A stretch of DNA of 64,000 nucleotides. Source: 0-14-0-80-60-11 sp049322355 (GTDB lineage: Bacteria; Desulfobacterota; Desulfobaccia; Desulfobaccales; 0-14-0-80-60-11). The translations under genes and the position numbers were made by a program. The notes beneath the pieces are model-generated. The model was given only the letters and a program-made list of their open reading frames with translations, had not been told where the DNA came from and ran no database searches. This document shows positions 1 to 9,800 of this stretch, in pieces. The stretch spans positions 1 through 64,000 of the forward strand of contig JBMORG010000028.1 of NCBI GenBank assembly GCA_049322355.1, written 5' to 3'. Every line of letters begins with the position of its first letter. Positions within the stretch are counted from its first letter, which is position 1.

Positions 1-47
1 GCCTTTTCGGCCAATGTTGCATCAATCACCGCTTTTGGTCGAGCCAT
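1..47 (-). CDS. 5' end of an unidentified gene, cut by the window edge
   Basis: Only the first 15 codons are visible. They read MARPKAVIDATLAEKA from an ATG at 47, preceded by a good ribosome binding site (GGGAGG, about 7 nt upstream). The fragment is too short to assign a family, and the product is unknown. The promoter must lie in the AT-rich stretch at about 60-130. Confidence 0.5.
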   Translation of the reverse strand, partial: MARPKAVIDATLAEK

Positions 48-415
48 GACAATCCCTCCCTCAATTGGTTTGATTTGGAGAGATTATTAGCTATATTTTG
101 TTGCAAGTCAATACGAAAATGGTATTAGTGGTGCTCATTAAGGGGCCTGAGCGATCAGGCCCTTTTTCATTTTCCAGAACCCCGTGCAGTGCTCTCCACC
201 GATTTTTCCAGACCACGAAAAATCAGGTTAAACTCCGCCTATCTTGAAAAAATTTGAAGAAGCTTTGGAGGTGATTCTCTGAGGCCTAGCCATTGAAAAT
301 CTTCCGACGCAAAGGGGGAGGGCAATTTTCTCTGGCTGGAAAGATCAGGTCCGGATGGCGTCGATTTTGAGGGGCTGGCTGGATGGCCGAAATTGTGCCA
401 GGAGGGCAGGTGGGT
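48..415. other. Intergenic region without a recognisable gene
   Basis: It holds the ribosome binding site and probable AT-rich promoter of the minus-strand gene at the left edge, and one hairpin terminator at 142-168. I see no coding pattern, tRNA or repeat family member in the remaining 170-415. Confidence 0.5.
142..168 (+). terminator. Rho-independent terminator reading rightward
   Basis: An 8-bp perfect stem (GGGCCTGA / TCAGGCCC) with a GCGA loop is followed by five T residues on the plus strand. No plus-strand gene lies to its left in the window, so it may serve a short RNA or a gene beyond the edge. Confidence 0.7.
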
Positions 416-991
416 CTAGCCCCCGGTATCGGGAGGCAGGGCTACGGTCGCGGCCTCGGTTTCCAATGCCTCGCGATAGAAGCGAATGGCTGCTTCACCG
501 ATGAGCTGGGACGCGGTTGAAGCCGACAGGCCGGCTGCGGGGAGCGCCAGCAGAGGGTTCAGATCCAGGGCATTTACCAGAAAGGGGGCCCCCACTGCCA
601 ACCCCGTGGCCGCAACTACGGCGGCCATCTCCGGGACCCGGGCCGAGTCTTCAATGTCCTTGCCGAACAGCAAGGCGATCTCCAAGATGAGATACAGGTG
701 CATGCGGGTGAGACAGGCGCCCCCGCCGACAACTCCCAGCAGCTTGAGGGTTTCGCCCAGCCCGGGAATCAACATGGGCAAATGCATGATGGCGCCGCCC
801 AGGAAAGAGAGCTGGGATTGGGCGGCAATAAGCCGGCGGGCCTGCTGCTCCGGAGTTTCATCGGGGAAGCGGGACCTTATTTCCCAGGCCACCTGACGGA
901 TTCGTCCTTTGCGCAATCTCAAAAAAAAGTAGAAGAACTCTTCCGTCAAAAAACTTTGACGATGTTCGGAATCTGCATTATCTTTGATCAT
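416..991 (-). CDS. Small hydrophobic membrane protein, function unknown
   Basis: About 191 residues when started at the ATG at 991 (MIKDNADSEHRQ), which has GGGGTG about 5 nt upstream. An earlier in-frame start at 1027 has no such signal. The N-terminal third is charged, with a basic LRKGRIRQ stretch. The rest carries two or three hydrophobic, glycine-rich segments (around residues 65-95, 125-150 and 155-170), resembling bacterial EcsC/DUF697-type membrane-associated proteins, but I cannot place it in a named family. It stands alone, divergent from the 5'-nucleotidase gene. Confidence 0.6.
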   Translation of the reverse strand: MIKDNADSEHRQSFLTEEFFYFFLRLRKGRIRQVAWEIRSRFPDETPEQQARRLIAAQSQLSFLGGAIMHLPMLIPGLGETLKLLGVVGGGACLTRMHLYLILEIALLFGKDIEDSARVPEMAAVVAATGLAVGAPFLVNALDLNPLLALPAAGLSASTASQLIGEAAIRFYREALETEAATVALPPDTGG

Positions 992-1139
992 TGATGCACC
1001 CCGGACTGGCGCCAGGCTGAACCACAATTTGCCAGTTACATTGAGTCATATACCATAATTTCCACCTGCTAAAAAGGGTTATTAATTCGCATCATTTTTA
1101 CCATTATCATTTCGTACCATCGCAGCTTTAGAGGTGAGA

Positions 1140-2654
1140 ATGAAAAAAACCTGGATAGTCTTTATAGCCGTTCTTTTGTCGGTAGGCCTGACATTCTGGG
1201 CTGAAGCGTCACCGGTCAATCTGAGAATTCTGTATGTCAACGATTTCCATGGATTTGCGGCACCGATAAAGCCGACGGGAGGCAAAGCACCTCAGGGAGG
1301 GATCGCATATCTGGCGGGGGCGGCGGACCAGGCTCGCCAACAACAGCCGTCATTGTTGCTGGCTGCGGGCGATATGATCCAAGGGGGCCCCTGGGCCAAT
1401 ATGTTCAAGGGCAAATCGGTCATTGAGGTCATGAATGCCATGAAATTTGACGCCATGGTGGTGGGCAACCACGAATTCAATTTCGGCCTGGAAGCGCTGA
1501 AAGATAGGATTGCCCAGGCCAACTTCCCCATCCTGGGCGCCAACGTTGAGGGGTTTCCGGGCCTTAAGCCCTATGTGATCAAGAAAATCAACGGCATAAG
1601 GATCGGCATCATCGGAGTGGTTACCGAAGATACGGTCCACCAAAATCCTCGCAATGTGGCGGGCTTGAATTTTACAAGTCCGGAGAGCGCCATCCACAAA
1701 TATCTCCCGGAACTCAAGCGCCAGGCCGATATCATCGTGGTTTTATCCCACTGCGGCTATCCGGTGGATCGGAAACTGGCAGCTACAATAACCGGTATTG
1801 AGGTTATTGTGGGCGGCCACACCCATACCAAATTGCTTCATCCCGAGAAAATAGGGGACACCATCATCGTGCAAGCCTGGGAGCATGCCAAAGTATTGGG
1901 GATTTTGGACCTAAAGGTGGAAAACGGTAAAATCGTCGGGTTCGAAGGGGCGCTCCAAGAGATAAGCCCGGTCACCGGCAAACCCGACCCCCAAATCCAG
2001 GAGATTGTGGCGCATTATGAAGGTCTGGCCAACCCACCTTTAAAGCAGATTATCGGGGAGGCGCTGATTGATCTGGACGCGTCGCAAGTCAGGCTCGAGG
2101 AAACCAACCTGGGAAATTTCATCGCGGATGTTATGCGCCAGACCACCGGAGCCGATGTTGCCATTATCAACAGCGGCGGCATCAAAGGCAGTATTCCCAA
2201 AGGCAAAATCGAATTGCAGGATGTTTATGCCGCCCTTCCCTATGACAATTATCTGATCGCCGTTAAGCTTACCGGGGCACAGCTCAAGGAGGCGCTGGAG
2301 CACGGCGTCTCCCGGGTGGAGAAACCGTCCCACCGCTTTCCCCAGGTCTCCGGTCTTACTTTTACCTATAGCCCCTCTGCGCCGGCGGGGTCCAGGGTCA
2401 AAGACGCCGCCATTGGGGGCCGGCCTTTGGACCTGGGGAAAGACTATGTTGTAGCCACGATAGACTATTTGGCCTCCGGGGGGGATGGCTACAAAGTTTT
2501 CGGCGACGCCCTCAAGAGCCAGGGGGGGCTCAAAGGGGATAAACTCGTCTATAACGATGTCAGTTCCGGACTCCGGGATCGGGTGATTGATGCCATAAAG
2601 GCCCGAAAAAACTTAGCGCCGGGGGTCGAGGGCCGGATCAAGGCCGTGGACTGA
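1140..2654 (+). CDS. Secreted 5'-nucleotidase / metallophosphoesterase (UshA-like)
   Basis: It probably hydrolyses nucleotides or 2',3'-cyclic nucleotides in the periplasm. Residues 1-24 form a signal peptide. The metallophosphoesterase domain (about 27-270) shows the di-metal motifs NDFHG, AAGDMIQGG, VGNHEFN, LSHCG and GGHTHT. The 5'-nucleotidase C-terminal domain (about 300-470) has NSGGIKGSI and the substrate-stacking region ASGGDGY near its end. Length (about 504 aa) fits the family. I chose the ATG at 1140 over the GTG two codons earlier because GAGGTG serves as ribosome binding site. The stop is followed after one base by a 66-codon gene, so the two are probably translated together. Confidence 0.9.
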   Translation: MKKTWIVFIAVLLSVGLTFWAEASPVNLRILYVNDFHGFAAPIKPTGGKAPQGGIAYLAGAADQARQQQPSLLLAAGDMIQGGPWANMFKGKSVIEVMNAMKFDAMVVGNHEFNFGLEALKDRIAQANFPILGANVEGFPGLKPYVIKKINGIRIGIIGVVTEDTVHQNPRNVAGLNFTSPESAIHKYLPELKRQADIIVVLSHCGYPVDRKLAATITGIEVIVGGHTHTKLLHPEKIGDTIIVQAWEHAKVLGILDLKVENGKIVGFEGALQEISPVTGKPDPQIQEIVAHYEGLANPPLKQIIGEALIDLDASQVRLEETNLGNFIADVMRQTTGADVAIINSGGIKGSIPKGKIELQDVYAALPYDNYLIAVKLTGAQLKEALEHGVSRVEKPSHRFPQVSGLTFTYSPSAPAGSRVKDAAIGGRPLDLGKDYVVATIDYLASGGDGYKVFGDALKSQGGLKGDKLVYNDVSSGLRDRVIDAIKARKNLAPGVEGRIKAVD

Positions 2655-2655
2655 T

Positions 2656-2856
2656 ATGCGAGTTTATGTCAACGACAGGCCCATGGAGCTGTTTCCGGGG
2701 ATGCAGGTGAGGCATGCCTTGATTCGGGCCGGCGAAATGGCAAAAATCGAAGCCGGGTTCAAACCTTATGATGCCTGGGGCCATGAGCTCGGTCTTAATG
2801 GCGCCCTCCTGGAGGGCATGAAAATTTACGTGCAGAAAAATATTGAAGTGAAATGA
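2656..2856 (+). CDS. Small beta-grasp-like protein coupled to the 5'-nucleotidase
   Basis: A 66-residue protein whose ATG begins one base after the nucleotidase stop (TGATATG). The pattern of a beta hairpin (MRVYVNDRPMELFPG), a helix (residues 17-33) and a final strand (GMKIYV) is that of a ThiS/ubiquitin-like beta-grasp fold. It lacks the C-terminal Gly-Gly that sulfur carriers need, so a carrier role is unlikely. It could be a binding module of the nucleotidase split off as its own gene. It has no signal peptide, which fits poorly with acting on the secreted enzyme. Confidence 0.6.
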   Translation: MRVYVNDRPMELFPGMQVRHALIRAGEMAKIEAGFKPYDAWGHELGLNGALLEGMKIYVQKNIEVK

Positions 2857-2901
2857 TTTGCTTGATTAATATCCTCAGTTCGGTCTGTTAACAGTCGGGT
2901 A

Positions 2902-3426
2902 TCATAGAAGAAAACCCATACCCAGGTAGACCAGCCCCCAGCCCCCCAAACCCAGGCCAAACAGCCACAAAATCTTTTTGCGGGTAAGGGCCGCGGTGGC
3001 GGAACTCATGATGGCCAGCTGGAACAGGAGTACGGCCAGGTTAAGTTCTCCGGCCTTCTTTTCCAGCCTTTCCTCCTGGGCGGCCAGTTGCTGGGCCTCC
3101 TTTTTAATCTGGTCCTTCTCCTGGTTCAGGCGGCCTATTTCTTCTTCGTACTCCTTGGCTTTAGAAGCCAGGGTCTTTGGAGTTTTGGAAGTCTTGCTCT
3201 CCGGAAGCCTCAGGGACGGCAGAATGTCCCGGTTCATCCCGTAACTATCCTTTCTGATGCTTACCACCTGGAAATCCTGCCACAGCCGGGCTTCCCGGGC
3301 CGCGAAAATCTGGACCTGGGTGGCATAGCCGATGGACTTGAAAGCTGAAAAACCTGCAGCCAGCGCCAACACAATAACGGTGAGGGCTACCAGCTTGAGC
3401 CAGGTGTCCTTCTGAGGTTCCGGCAT
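2902..3426 (-). CDS. DUF4337-like membrane protein with coiled coil
   Basis: About 174 residues from the ATG at 3426 (MPEPQKD), preceded by GGGGAA. The layout is one N-terminal membrane helix (about 10-30), a soluble part with a strong Glu/Lys/Gln coiled coil (about 85-125) and two hydrophobic helices at the C terminus, the last ending in GMGFLL. This layout is that of the DUF4337 family, whose function is unknown. It is convergent with the small beta-grasp gene, with 45 bases between the two stops. Confidence 0.65.
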   Translation of the reverse strand: MPEPQKDTWLKLVALTVIVLALAAGFSAFKSIGYATQVQIFAAREARLWQDFQVVSIRKDSYGMNRDILPSLRLPESKTSKTPKTLASKAKEYEEEIGRLNQEKDQIKKEAQQLAAQEERLEKKAGELNLAVLLFQLAIMSSATAALTRKKILWLFGLGLGGWGLVYLGMGFLL

Positions 3427-3565
3427 GACAATTCCCCAAGGCATAGCCAGCAACGGCCAGCTTTCAGCAAGACAAGACGCCGCACCTGCTTATGCTGTAG
3501 CGCAACATTGGTTGATTGTCAATGGTTCGAAATCTTAACGGGGCTTTCCGGGCGGTGCGCCGGCT

Positions 3566-5536
3566 TCAACTGCCCAGGAGCGCCGCGACCCGGGCCACCA
3601 CTTCCGGGGCCCGGAGGCTGGCCACCGAATGATACTGTCCCCCCAGGATGCGGCTCAGCTCCGGCAGGCAGCCCAGGTCCAGGCAGGGGGCGAAGTGCTC
3701 CGTGTCCAGCACCAGGGCGTTGATTCCCAGAGCGCCGATCTGCCCCGCCAGTTCCTTGACCTCCTCCATGGGGCGCCGACCCCTACCCAGACTGAGGTTA
3801 GCCCGGCCGTCAGTGATGAGCACCAAAAGAAAGGCGTCCCGGGGGTGCCGGGCTTTCTCTTTTTGCAGCAATTCATGGGCCAGGTTAAGGGCATGGGGCA
3901 GGGGGGTCTTGCCGCCGGTGGGTAGATGCGTCAGGTAGCGCTGGGCCATCTCCACGCTGTGGGTGAAGGGCAGGGCTACCCGGGCGGTGGAGCCCCGAAA
4001 GACAATAAGCCCCACCCGCTCCCGTTTCTGGTAGGCGTCGATCAAAAGCGACAGGATGGCAGCCTTGGTTTCGGCCATGCGCTCGTCCGCTCCCATGGAG
4101 CCGGAGGCGTCCACTACAAACAGGATATGGCGGCCGATGCGTTTTTCCCGCACCTTATAGCGGAGGTCGGGGTCCTGGATGGCCAGGGCCAGGTTACCCC
4201 GCTCCCGTACTGCCTGATAGGGGGCCGCGGCCCTGAGCGTCGCGTCCAGGGCGATATCCGGGGGGCCGGACTTGGAAAGGGTAGGGCGGACATAGCGCCC
4301 GGTGGTATCCTCGCTTACGGCCCGGGTGCGGGTCCCCGGGGCCTTTTTGGTCTGGCGGTCATGGGGCAAATCCAGGGGCTTAACCGGGAAGGTGGCGCCG
4401 GGAGCCACCGTGACTTCGCCGATCAAGGCAACTTCTTCGCCTTCGGAGGCAGTGCCGCCGGGCGGCGGGGGAGATTCCTGCACGCGCCGCTCCGCCAGGT
4501 CTTCGGCATGCTTGCGAAAGGTCTCCTCCAGGCGGTTTTCGTCCATTTCTGATTCACTGAACGGTTTCCGCCGCAGGCGGTGGGGCAAGACCAGGGCCGC
4601 GGCCTCGCGAACATCCTCCGGGGTTACTTCCTTACGGCCCCGGTAGGCCGCCAGGGTCTGGGCCACCTTGAGCATAAAGATATCGGCCCGGTGGCCGTCC
4701 ACACCCTGGTCCACACAAATGGCGGTGATGAGGCGCAGCAGATCAGGGGAAAAAATTACCTGAGGCAGGCGCTCCCGGGCGGCAAGAATAGCCTGGCGAA
4801 TCGCATCCTGCTCACCCTGCCAGCCGGCAGCGAAGCCGTCCGGGTCGACTTCAAAGGCCAGGCGCCGTTCCACCACGGCCATACGGGCCTCCAGGTTATG
4901 TAGGCCCGTTACTTCAACACACAACCCGAAGCGGTCCAGCAATTGGGGCCGCAGTTCCCCCTCCTCGGGGTTCATGGTGCCTATCAGGATAAAGCGGGCC
5001 GGGTGAGTGAAGGAAATGCCTTCCCGCTCCACCACGTTGACTCCCATGGCCGCGGCGTCCAGGAGCACATCGACAAGATGGTCATCCAGGAGATTTACTT
5101 CATCGACATAGAGAATGCCCCGGTTGGCGGAGGCCAACAGTCCCGGTTCAAAATGCTTCTCGCCGCTTTTGATGGCCTTTTCCAGGTCGATGGTGCCCAG
5201 CAGCCGGTCCTCGGTGGTACCCAGGGGCAAATCCACCACGGGCATGGGCCGGTCCCGGCGGGGCAAAACTTCGCCCTGTTCATGGCGCTTGCGGCAGGCG
5301 TCGCACATCAGCTCCGGCAACTCTGGATGGCAGTGAAAGGGGCAGCCCGCCACCATGGCTATGGGGGGCAGCAACTCCGCCAGCCCCCGGGCTGCGGTGG
5401 ACTTGGCCGTGCCCTTCTCGCCCCGGATCAGCACCCCGCCGATGAGGGGATTGACGGCATTGAGAATCAAGGCCTGCTTGAGGCGCTCTTGCCCGACCAG
5501 GGCGGCGAAGGGATATACGGGGCGCTTGGGGGTCAT
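3566..5536 (-). CDS. AAA+ / von Willebrand A chelatase-type protein (cobaltochelatase or Mg-chelatase D/I family)
   Basis: A 656-residue fusion of a chelatase AAA+ motor and a VWA domain. The AAA+ part (about 1-330) has Walker A GEKGTAKST (39-47), Walker B ILYVDEVNLL and the sensor region IGTMNPEEGELRPQLLDRF. Four cysteines in GCPFHC and MCDACR just after Walker A could bind a metal; they recur in chelatase-like proteins of anaerobes. A Pro/Glu-rich linker leads to the VWA domain with the MIDAS motif DASGSMGADE (about 475-484) and LITDGRANLS. In an organism with no sign of chlorophyll synthesis it most likely energises cobalt insertion with a CobN-like subunit, but no such subunit is in the window. 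Confidence 0.85.
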   Translation of the reverse strand: MTPKRPVYPFAALVGQERLKQALILNAVNPLIGGVLIRGEKGTAKSTAARGLAELLPPIAMVAGCPFHCHPELPELMCDACRKRHEQGEVLPRRDRPMPVVDLPLGTTEDRLLGTIDLEKAIKSGEKHFEPGLLASANRGILYVDEVNLLDDHLVDVLLDAAAMGVNVVEREGISFTHPARFILIGTMNPEEGELRPQLLDRFGLCVEVTGLHNLEARMAVVERRLAFEVDPDGFAAGWQGEQDAIRQAILAARERLPQVIFSPDLLRLITAICVDQGVDGHRADIFMLKVAQTLAAYRGRKEVTPEDVREAAALVLPHRLRRKPFSESEMDENRLEETFRKHAEDLAERRVQESPPPPGGTASEGEEVALIGEVTVAPGATFPVKPLDLPHDRQTKKAPGTRTRAVSEDTTGRYVRPTLSKSGPPDIALDATLRAAAPYQAVRERGNLALAIQDPDLRYKVREKRIGRHILFVVDASGSMGADERMAETKAAILSLLIDAYQKRERVGLIVFRGSTARVALPFTHSVEMAQRYLTHLPTGGKTPLPHALNLAHELLQKEKARHPRDAFLLVLITDGRANLSLGRGRRPMEEVKELAGQIGALGINALVLDTEHFAPCLDLGCLPELSRILGGQYHSVASLRAPEVVARVAALLGS

Positions 5537-5560
5537 AGAGAAACATTATATAGGCTTTTC

Positions 5561-5720
5561 TGGTGCAATGGCAAGGGCAAGCCCTTGCCATTGCCAAGCT
5601 CCCGAATTTCATCCGGGAATTGGGGGAGGGGGCCAAGGGCGGAAGCCCTTGCCGCCCTCCCCCAAACCCCCACCCCCAATCCCGTAAGGGAATGGTGGCA
5701 CAGGTGTCACGCCTGTGCTT
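5561..5720. repeat. Composite palindromic intergenic repeat block
   Basis: Several nested inverted repeats follow each other. A 13-bp perfect one (CAATGGCAAGGGC, spacer AA, its complement) spans 5566-5593. A GC-rich one at about 5600-5690 is built on AAGGGC-GGAA-GCCCTT and runs of C and G. A hairpin, GCACAGG-tgtcac-GCCTGTGC, spans 5698-5718. The last unit recurs at 15284-15304 and, degenerated, at 32000-32020. It looks like REP/BIME-type DNA with no coding content. Confidence 0.75.
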
Positions 5721-5809
5721 GATCATGCAGTAAAAAGTTCAACTTTGATTTTCTTCTTCGTCTTTAAAAATCTTTATTGGTATCGGTCTATTTCCACGAA
5801 GATATTCCA

Positions 5810-6364
5810 TCAACCCATCTCGTAGTTCTTTTTGAGCCTTAATTTTCTCTTGAGAAACTGGGAAATTTCTAACATCCGTTGTAAAGCAGATCTCCCAGAT
5901 AATATTTCTACTAACCCTCTTCGAATTAATGCAAGTTCACTCTCAATATCCGTGTGTCCCTTAGGTATGTAAGCCCTTCTCTTTATATGAACCTTATCAA
6001 AGTGATATCCAACAGCTTGCCCCATCTCATAAAGGAGGTCCGTTAGGAAATCAGCAGATTTCTCATGCCAATCTGACATCTTAACCTCTTCTTTTGGAAA
6101 ATTAGCAAGACGATCTAAGTAAAGTTTCCAAGTATCCACTACCCGTTTATCTTTCGAAGATTTTCCATAAAATTCTACATCTATAAGATTTAATGACTCA
6201 ACGTGTAATGGAGATAATACGGAAGCTCTTGTGGCCATAAGCGTTTTGAAAATCCTTAGTCTCCTTTCCTCAGCTTCGCGCCCGCGCTCCAATTATTTTT
6301 GGATTTGCACAGCTAATATAGGCGCTAAAATGACTGCAATGATCATAGCAAGTGCGGACACCAT
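5810..6364 (-). pseudogene. DUF6680-like membrane-anchored protein, split by an in-frame ochre stop
   Basis: From the ATG at 6364, which has a strong ribosome binding site (AGGAGG, 7 nt), the frame encodes a hydrophobic anchor (MVSALAMIIAVILAPILA then VQIQK), then TAA at codon 24. It continues in the same frame for 160 codons with RLRIFKTLMATRA, LSPLHVESLNLIDVEFYG and a charged C-terminal part. The two parts together match the DUF6680 layout of a membrane helix followed by a conserved cytoplasmic region. The product may be lost, or a soluble form may start at the TTG at 6292, for which I see no strong ribosome binding site. Base composition is more AT-rich than the neighbours, suggesting transfer. 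Confidence 0.7.
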
Positions 6365-6438
6365 CTTATTAACCTCCTATCAATTCTATAGCAAAAATAA
6401 ATCTGAAAGTAGAAGTAGTAGAAGTATATTTACATAAG

Positions 6439-6906
6439 TTATTTTATCAATTTCACAAAATTAGCTTGTAGAGAATCCACTTGAATCCGAAGCAAGGTCA
6501 TGGTAACCGGCAGCGTAAACCGCCGCGGGCCGGCGCTGCCGGGGTTGAGATATAGCACGCCGTTTTTGCGCTCCATATGGGGGGAATGGGAGTGGCCGTA
6601 GATGACCGCGGCAAAGCCTGCGGCGGCGGGGTCCAGGTCCAGGGTGAAGAGTTCATGAAGGACGTAGATGAGGACGCCGCCCACCTCCACGACGCGGGTG
6701 AGGGGCAGTTCCGCGGCCCAGTCGCCCCGGTCGGTGTTGCCCCGGACCGCGTGCACCGGCGCTACCTGTGCCAGGGCGTCAAGTATCTGAGGGTCGCCGA
6801 TGTCCCCGGCGTGGATGATAAGCTCAACGCCAGTGAGGGCTTTGACAGCCTCGGGGCGCAGCAGGCCGTGGGTATCGGAGATGACGCCGATGCGATGTTC
6901 AGGCAT
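6439..6906 (-). CDS. YfcE/MJ0936-type metallophosphoesterase
   Basis: A 155-residue single-domain phosphodiesterase. The metal ligands are all visible: GVISDTHG (residues 7-14), HAGDIGDP, VRGNTDRGD and IYGHSHSP. NPGSAGPRR near the end is typical of the YfcE/VPS29-like group. The substrate is not predictable beyond phosphodiesters. It is probably cytoplasmic, as no signal peptide is seen. The ribosome binding site is weak. The downstream neighbour is the broken DUF6680 gene. Confidence 0.88.
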   Translation of the reverse strand: MPEHRIGVISDTHGLLRPEAVKALTGVELIIHAGDIGDPQILDALAQVAPVHAVRGNTDRGDWAAELPLTRVVEVGGVLIYVLHELFTLDLDPAAAGFAAVIYGHSHSPHMERKNGVLYLNPGSAGPRRFTLPVTMTLLRIQVDSLQANFVKLIK

Positions 6907-6992
6907 AGCAGAAGGGAAGGGCAGGATTCACGATAATTTCGTTTGGACCAGGAAAAGCCACGATATTTCCCCGCTTTTCCAAATACGTCCGG

Positions 6993-7205
6993 TCACTCCT
7001 TGCCGTATATCAGCTTAACCAGACGGCCCAGGTCATCCAGGCCCATTCGGCCCTGGGCGTACGTCTCGGTCACTTTCACCAGGGAGGAGAGGAGTTGCAG
7101 GTTGCCCACCTTTTCCTCCAGTAGTTTGCGCAGTTTCTGTTCATGACCCTGAAGATATTTTCCCTTCTTGGCTTCTTCACCGCAACCGCAGGCGCACTCG
7201 GGCAT
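6993..7205 (-). CDS. Small protein with N-terminal cysteine motif, function unknown
   Basis: A 70-residue protein from the ATG at 7205, with GGAGGA about 5 nt upstream. The N terminus MPECACGCGEEAKKGKYLQGHEQ carries three cysteines in CACGC spacing and a histidine, suggesting a small metal-binding knuckle. The rest is one long amphipathic helix followed by a second. No family is recognised. It lies between purF and the phosphoesterase gene on the same strand, with no close operon spacing to either. Confidence 0.6.
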   Translation of the reverse strand: MPECACGCGEEAKKGKYLQGHEQKLRKLLEEKVGNLQLLSSLVKVTETYAQGRMGLDDLGRLVKLIYGKE

Positions 7206-7378
7206 GGGACTCCTCCGCAAGTTTTTCGGTATTTGCGCCCATCATACTAAGTTTGTTGAAAAATTCAAGTTTTTTGGATTTTTAAATAGTAATGGGGTGC
7301 GGTGCGCCCCCTGCTAGAGAAAATTTCGTAACAGGATAGAGGAGTTTGTTAGGAAAGGCTGTGAAGCAGGGGAGGGGC

Positions 7379-8879
<1,501 letters not shown>

Positions 8880-8890
<11 letters not shown>

Positions 8891-9148
8891 GTTTATATAC
8901 ATCTCCTCGGGGGCCGATATCGTAAACAGATACTAATCTTTTGGCGTCGTCAATTTCATACATAATGCGCCAGCCTCCAACCTGATATCGATAATCGTTT
9001 TCATGGCCCTTTAGTTTTTTGATATTTCGATGGATTCTGGGGTCATATTCCAATTGGGAAACATTTCTCTAAACCGGGCTCTCAATTTTGGCGGTAATTT
9101 TATATAGACTTTTTGTGCAGACTTGGTGAGCTTGACTTTATAAGGCAT
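8880..9148 (-). pseudogene. RelE/ParE-type toxin gene with a frameshift
   Basis: The frame from the ATG at 9148 reads MPYKVKLTKSAQKVYIKLPP and on to REMFP, then loses similarity and stops at 9011. Reading one base back at the CCC (9056-9058) gives QLEYDPRIHRNIKKLKGHE, then YRYQVGGWRIMYEIDD and VYDIGPRGDVYKHGH, which is exactly a RelE/mRNA-interferase C-terminal half. So a single-base change splits the toxin. Its restored C terminus would overlap the purF start by 11 bases. It pairs with the antitoxin gene at 9138-9356. A programmed -1 shift is possible but no classical slippery heptamer is present in frame. Confidence 0.75.
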
Positions 9149-9356
9149 CTTTTTCAAGCTCTTTCTTGAGGTTCCTCCAATCAACCAAATCTCCGCTGGC
9201 AATTTCGGCTTTGCCTCGTGCAATAATGGCAATTTCCTCTTCGGTGGGCTCAACTTCTTCAGGTTCCTGGATAAACTTAACGTACTCCAGAACCCCCTCC
9301 AGGGACTCTTCCGAGAGCTTATCCAGAGCCTTGATAATTTCTTCGCGGATATTCAT
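9138..9356 (-). CDS. Antitoxin of a RelBE-like pair
   Basis: A 72-residue acidic protein. Helical N terminus (MNIREEIIKALDKLSEESLE) continuing into VLEYVKFIQ, a region like those of small DUF2281/RelB-type antitoxins. The C-terminal half is Glu-rich and ends in WRNLKKELEKDAL, where toxin wrapping would be expected. The stop overlaps the toxin start by 11 bases, the usual coupled arrangement. With the toxin frameshifted the pair is probably inactive or inhibitory only. Confidence 0.7.
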   Translation of the reverse strand: MNIREEIIKALDKLSEESLEGVLEYVKFIQEPEEVEPTEEEIAIIARGKAEIASGDLVDWRNLKKELEKDAL

Positions 9357-9515
9357 TTATATCCTCACTTAAACATGAGCGAGCCATGCCCAGAAAAAGA
9401 AAAACCCCTGCCCTTCATTTCTGCGGGCAAGACCTGAAATGTTTAGATTTCTATAACGCTTAGAGGTTAGCCTTTAACTAATGATAGCAGTTTTTTTCGC
9501 AAATGGGTAGCAATA

Positions 9516-9800
9516 TCAAGGGATAGGGAGGCTTGCGGCCCGTTCATACAAGATTTTACCGCGGTCCAGGGCTTCCCTGAAAGAGGGTCGCCCTCGCGAT
9601 AACGCCGTTCCGTGTCATCCGGCCGCCGGGCTAAGGGGTCGATGGAAAAGTCAGGGTTGGCCCGATTCACGATTGAAGATTTCCAAAGATTTATAGAGAT
9701 TCTTGCCCTCAAGGGGCAGAACCACCAAAATATCCACGTCGGAATCAGGCGTGGGGTTGCCGTAGGCATAGGAACCGAACAGGATGATGCGCTCCGGCAC
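9516..9800 (-). pseudogene. MNT-type nucleotidyltransferase remnant
   Basis: PERIILFGSYAYG followed by NPTPDSDVDILVVLPLEG carries the polymerase-beta signature (GS...SDVD). The reading frame then shifts into NPDFSIDPLARRPDDTERRY plus REGDP, and shifts again into REALDRGKILYERAASLPIP before a stop at 9516-9518. The N terminus before PERIIL is missing: similarity ends exactly where the left 213-bp direct repeat begins (9797). The family is the minimal nucleotidyltransferase antitoxin usually paired with a HEPN toxin; no HEPN gene is seen. Confidence 0.75.

Noticed and set aside
5561..5720. CRISPR-like array
   Set aside because: Repeats are palindromic and differ from each other in sequence and spacing; there are no regular spacers and no cas genes anywhere in the window.
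9050..9062. Programmed -1 frameshift in the RelE-like toxin
   Set aside because: ATG TTT CCC AA lacks an in-frame X XXY YYZ slippery heptamer and I see no clear downstream stem; a simple mutation or sequencing error is more likely.
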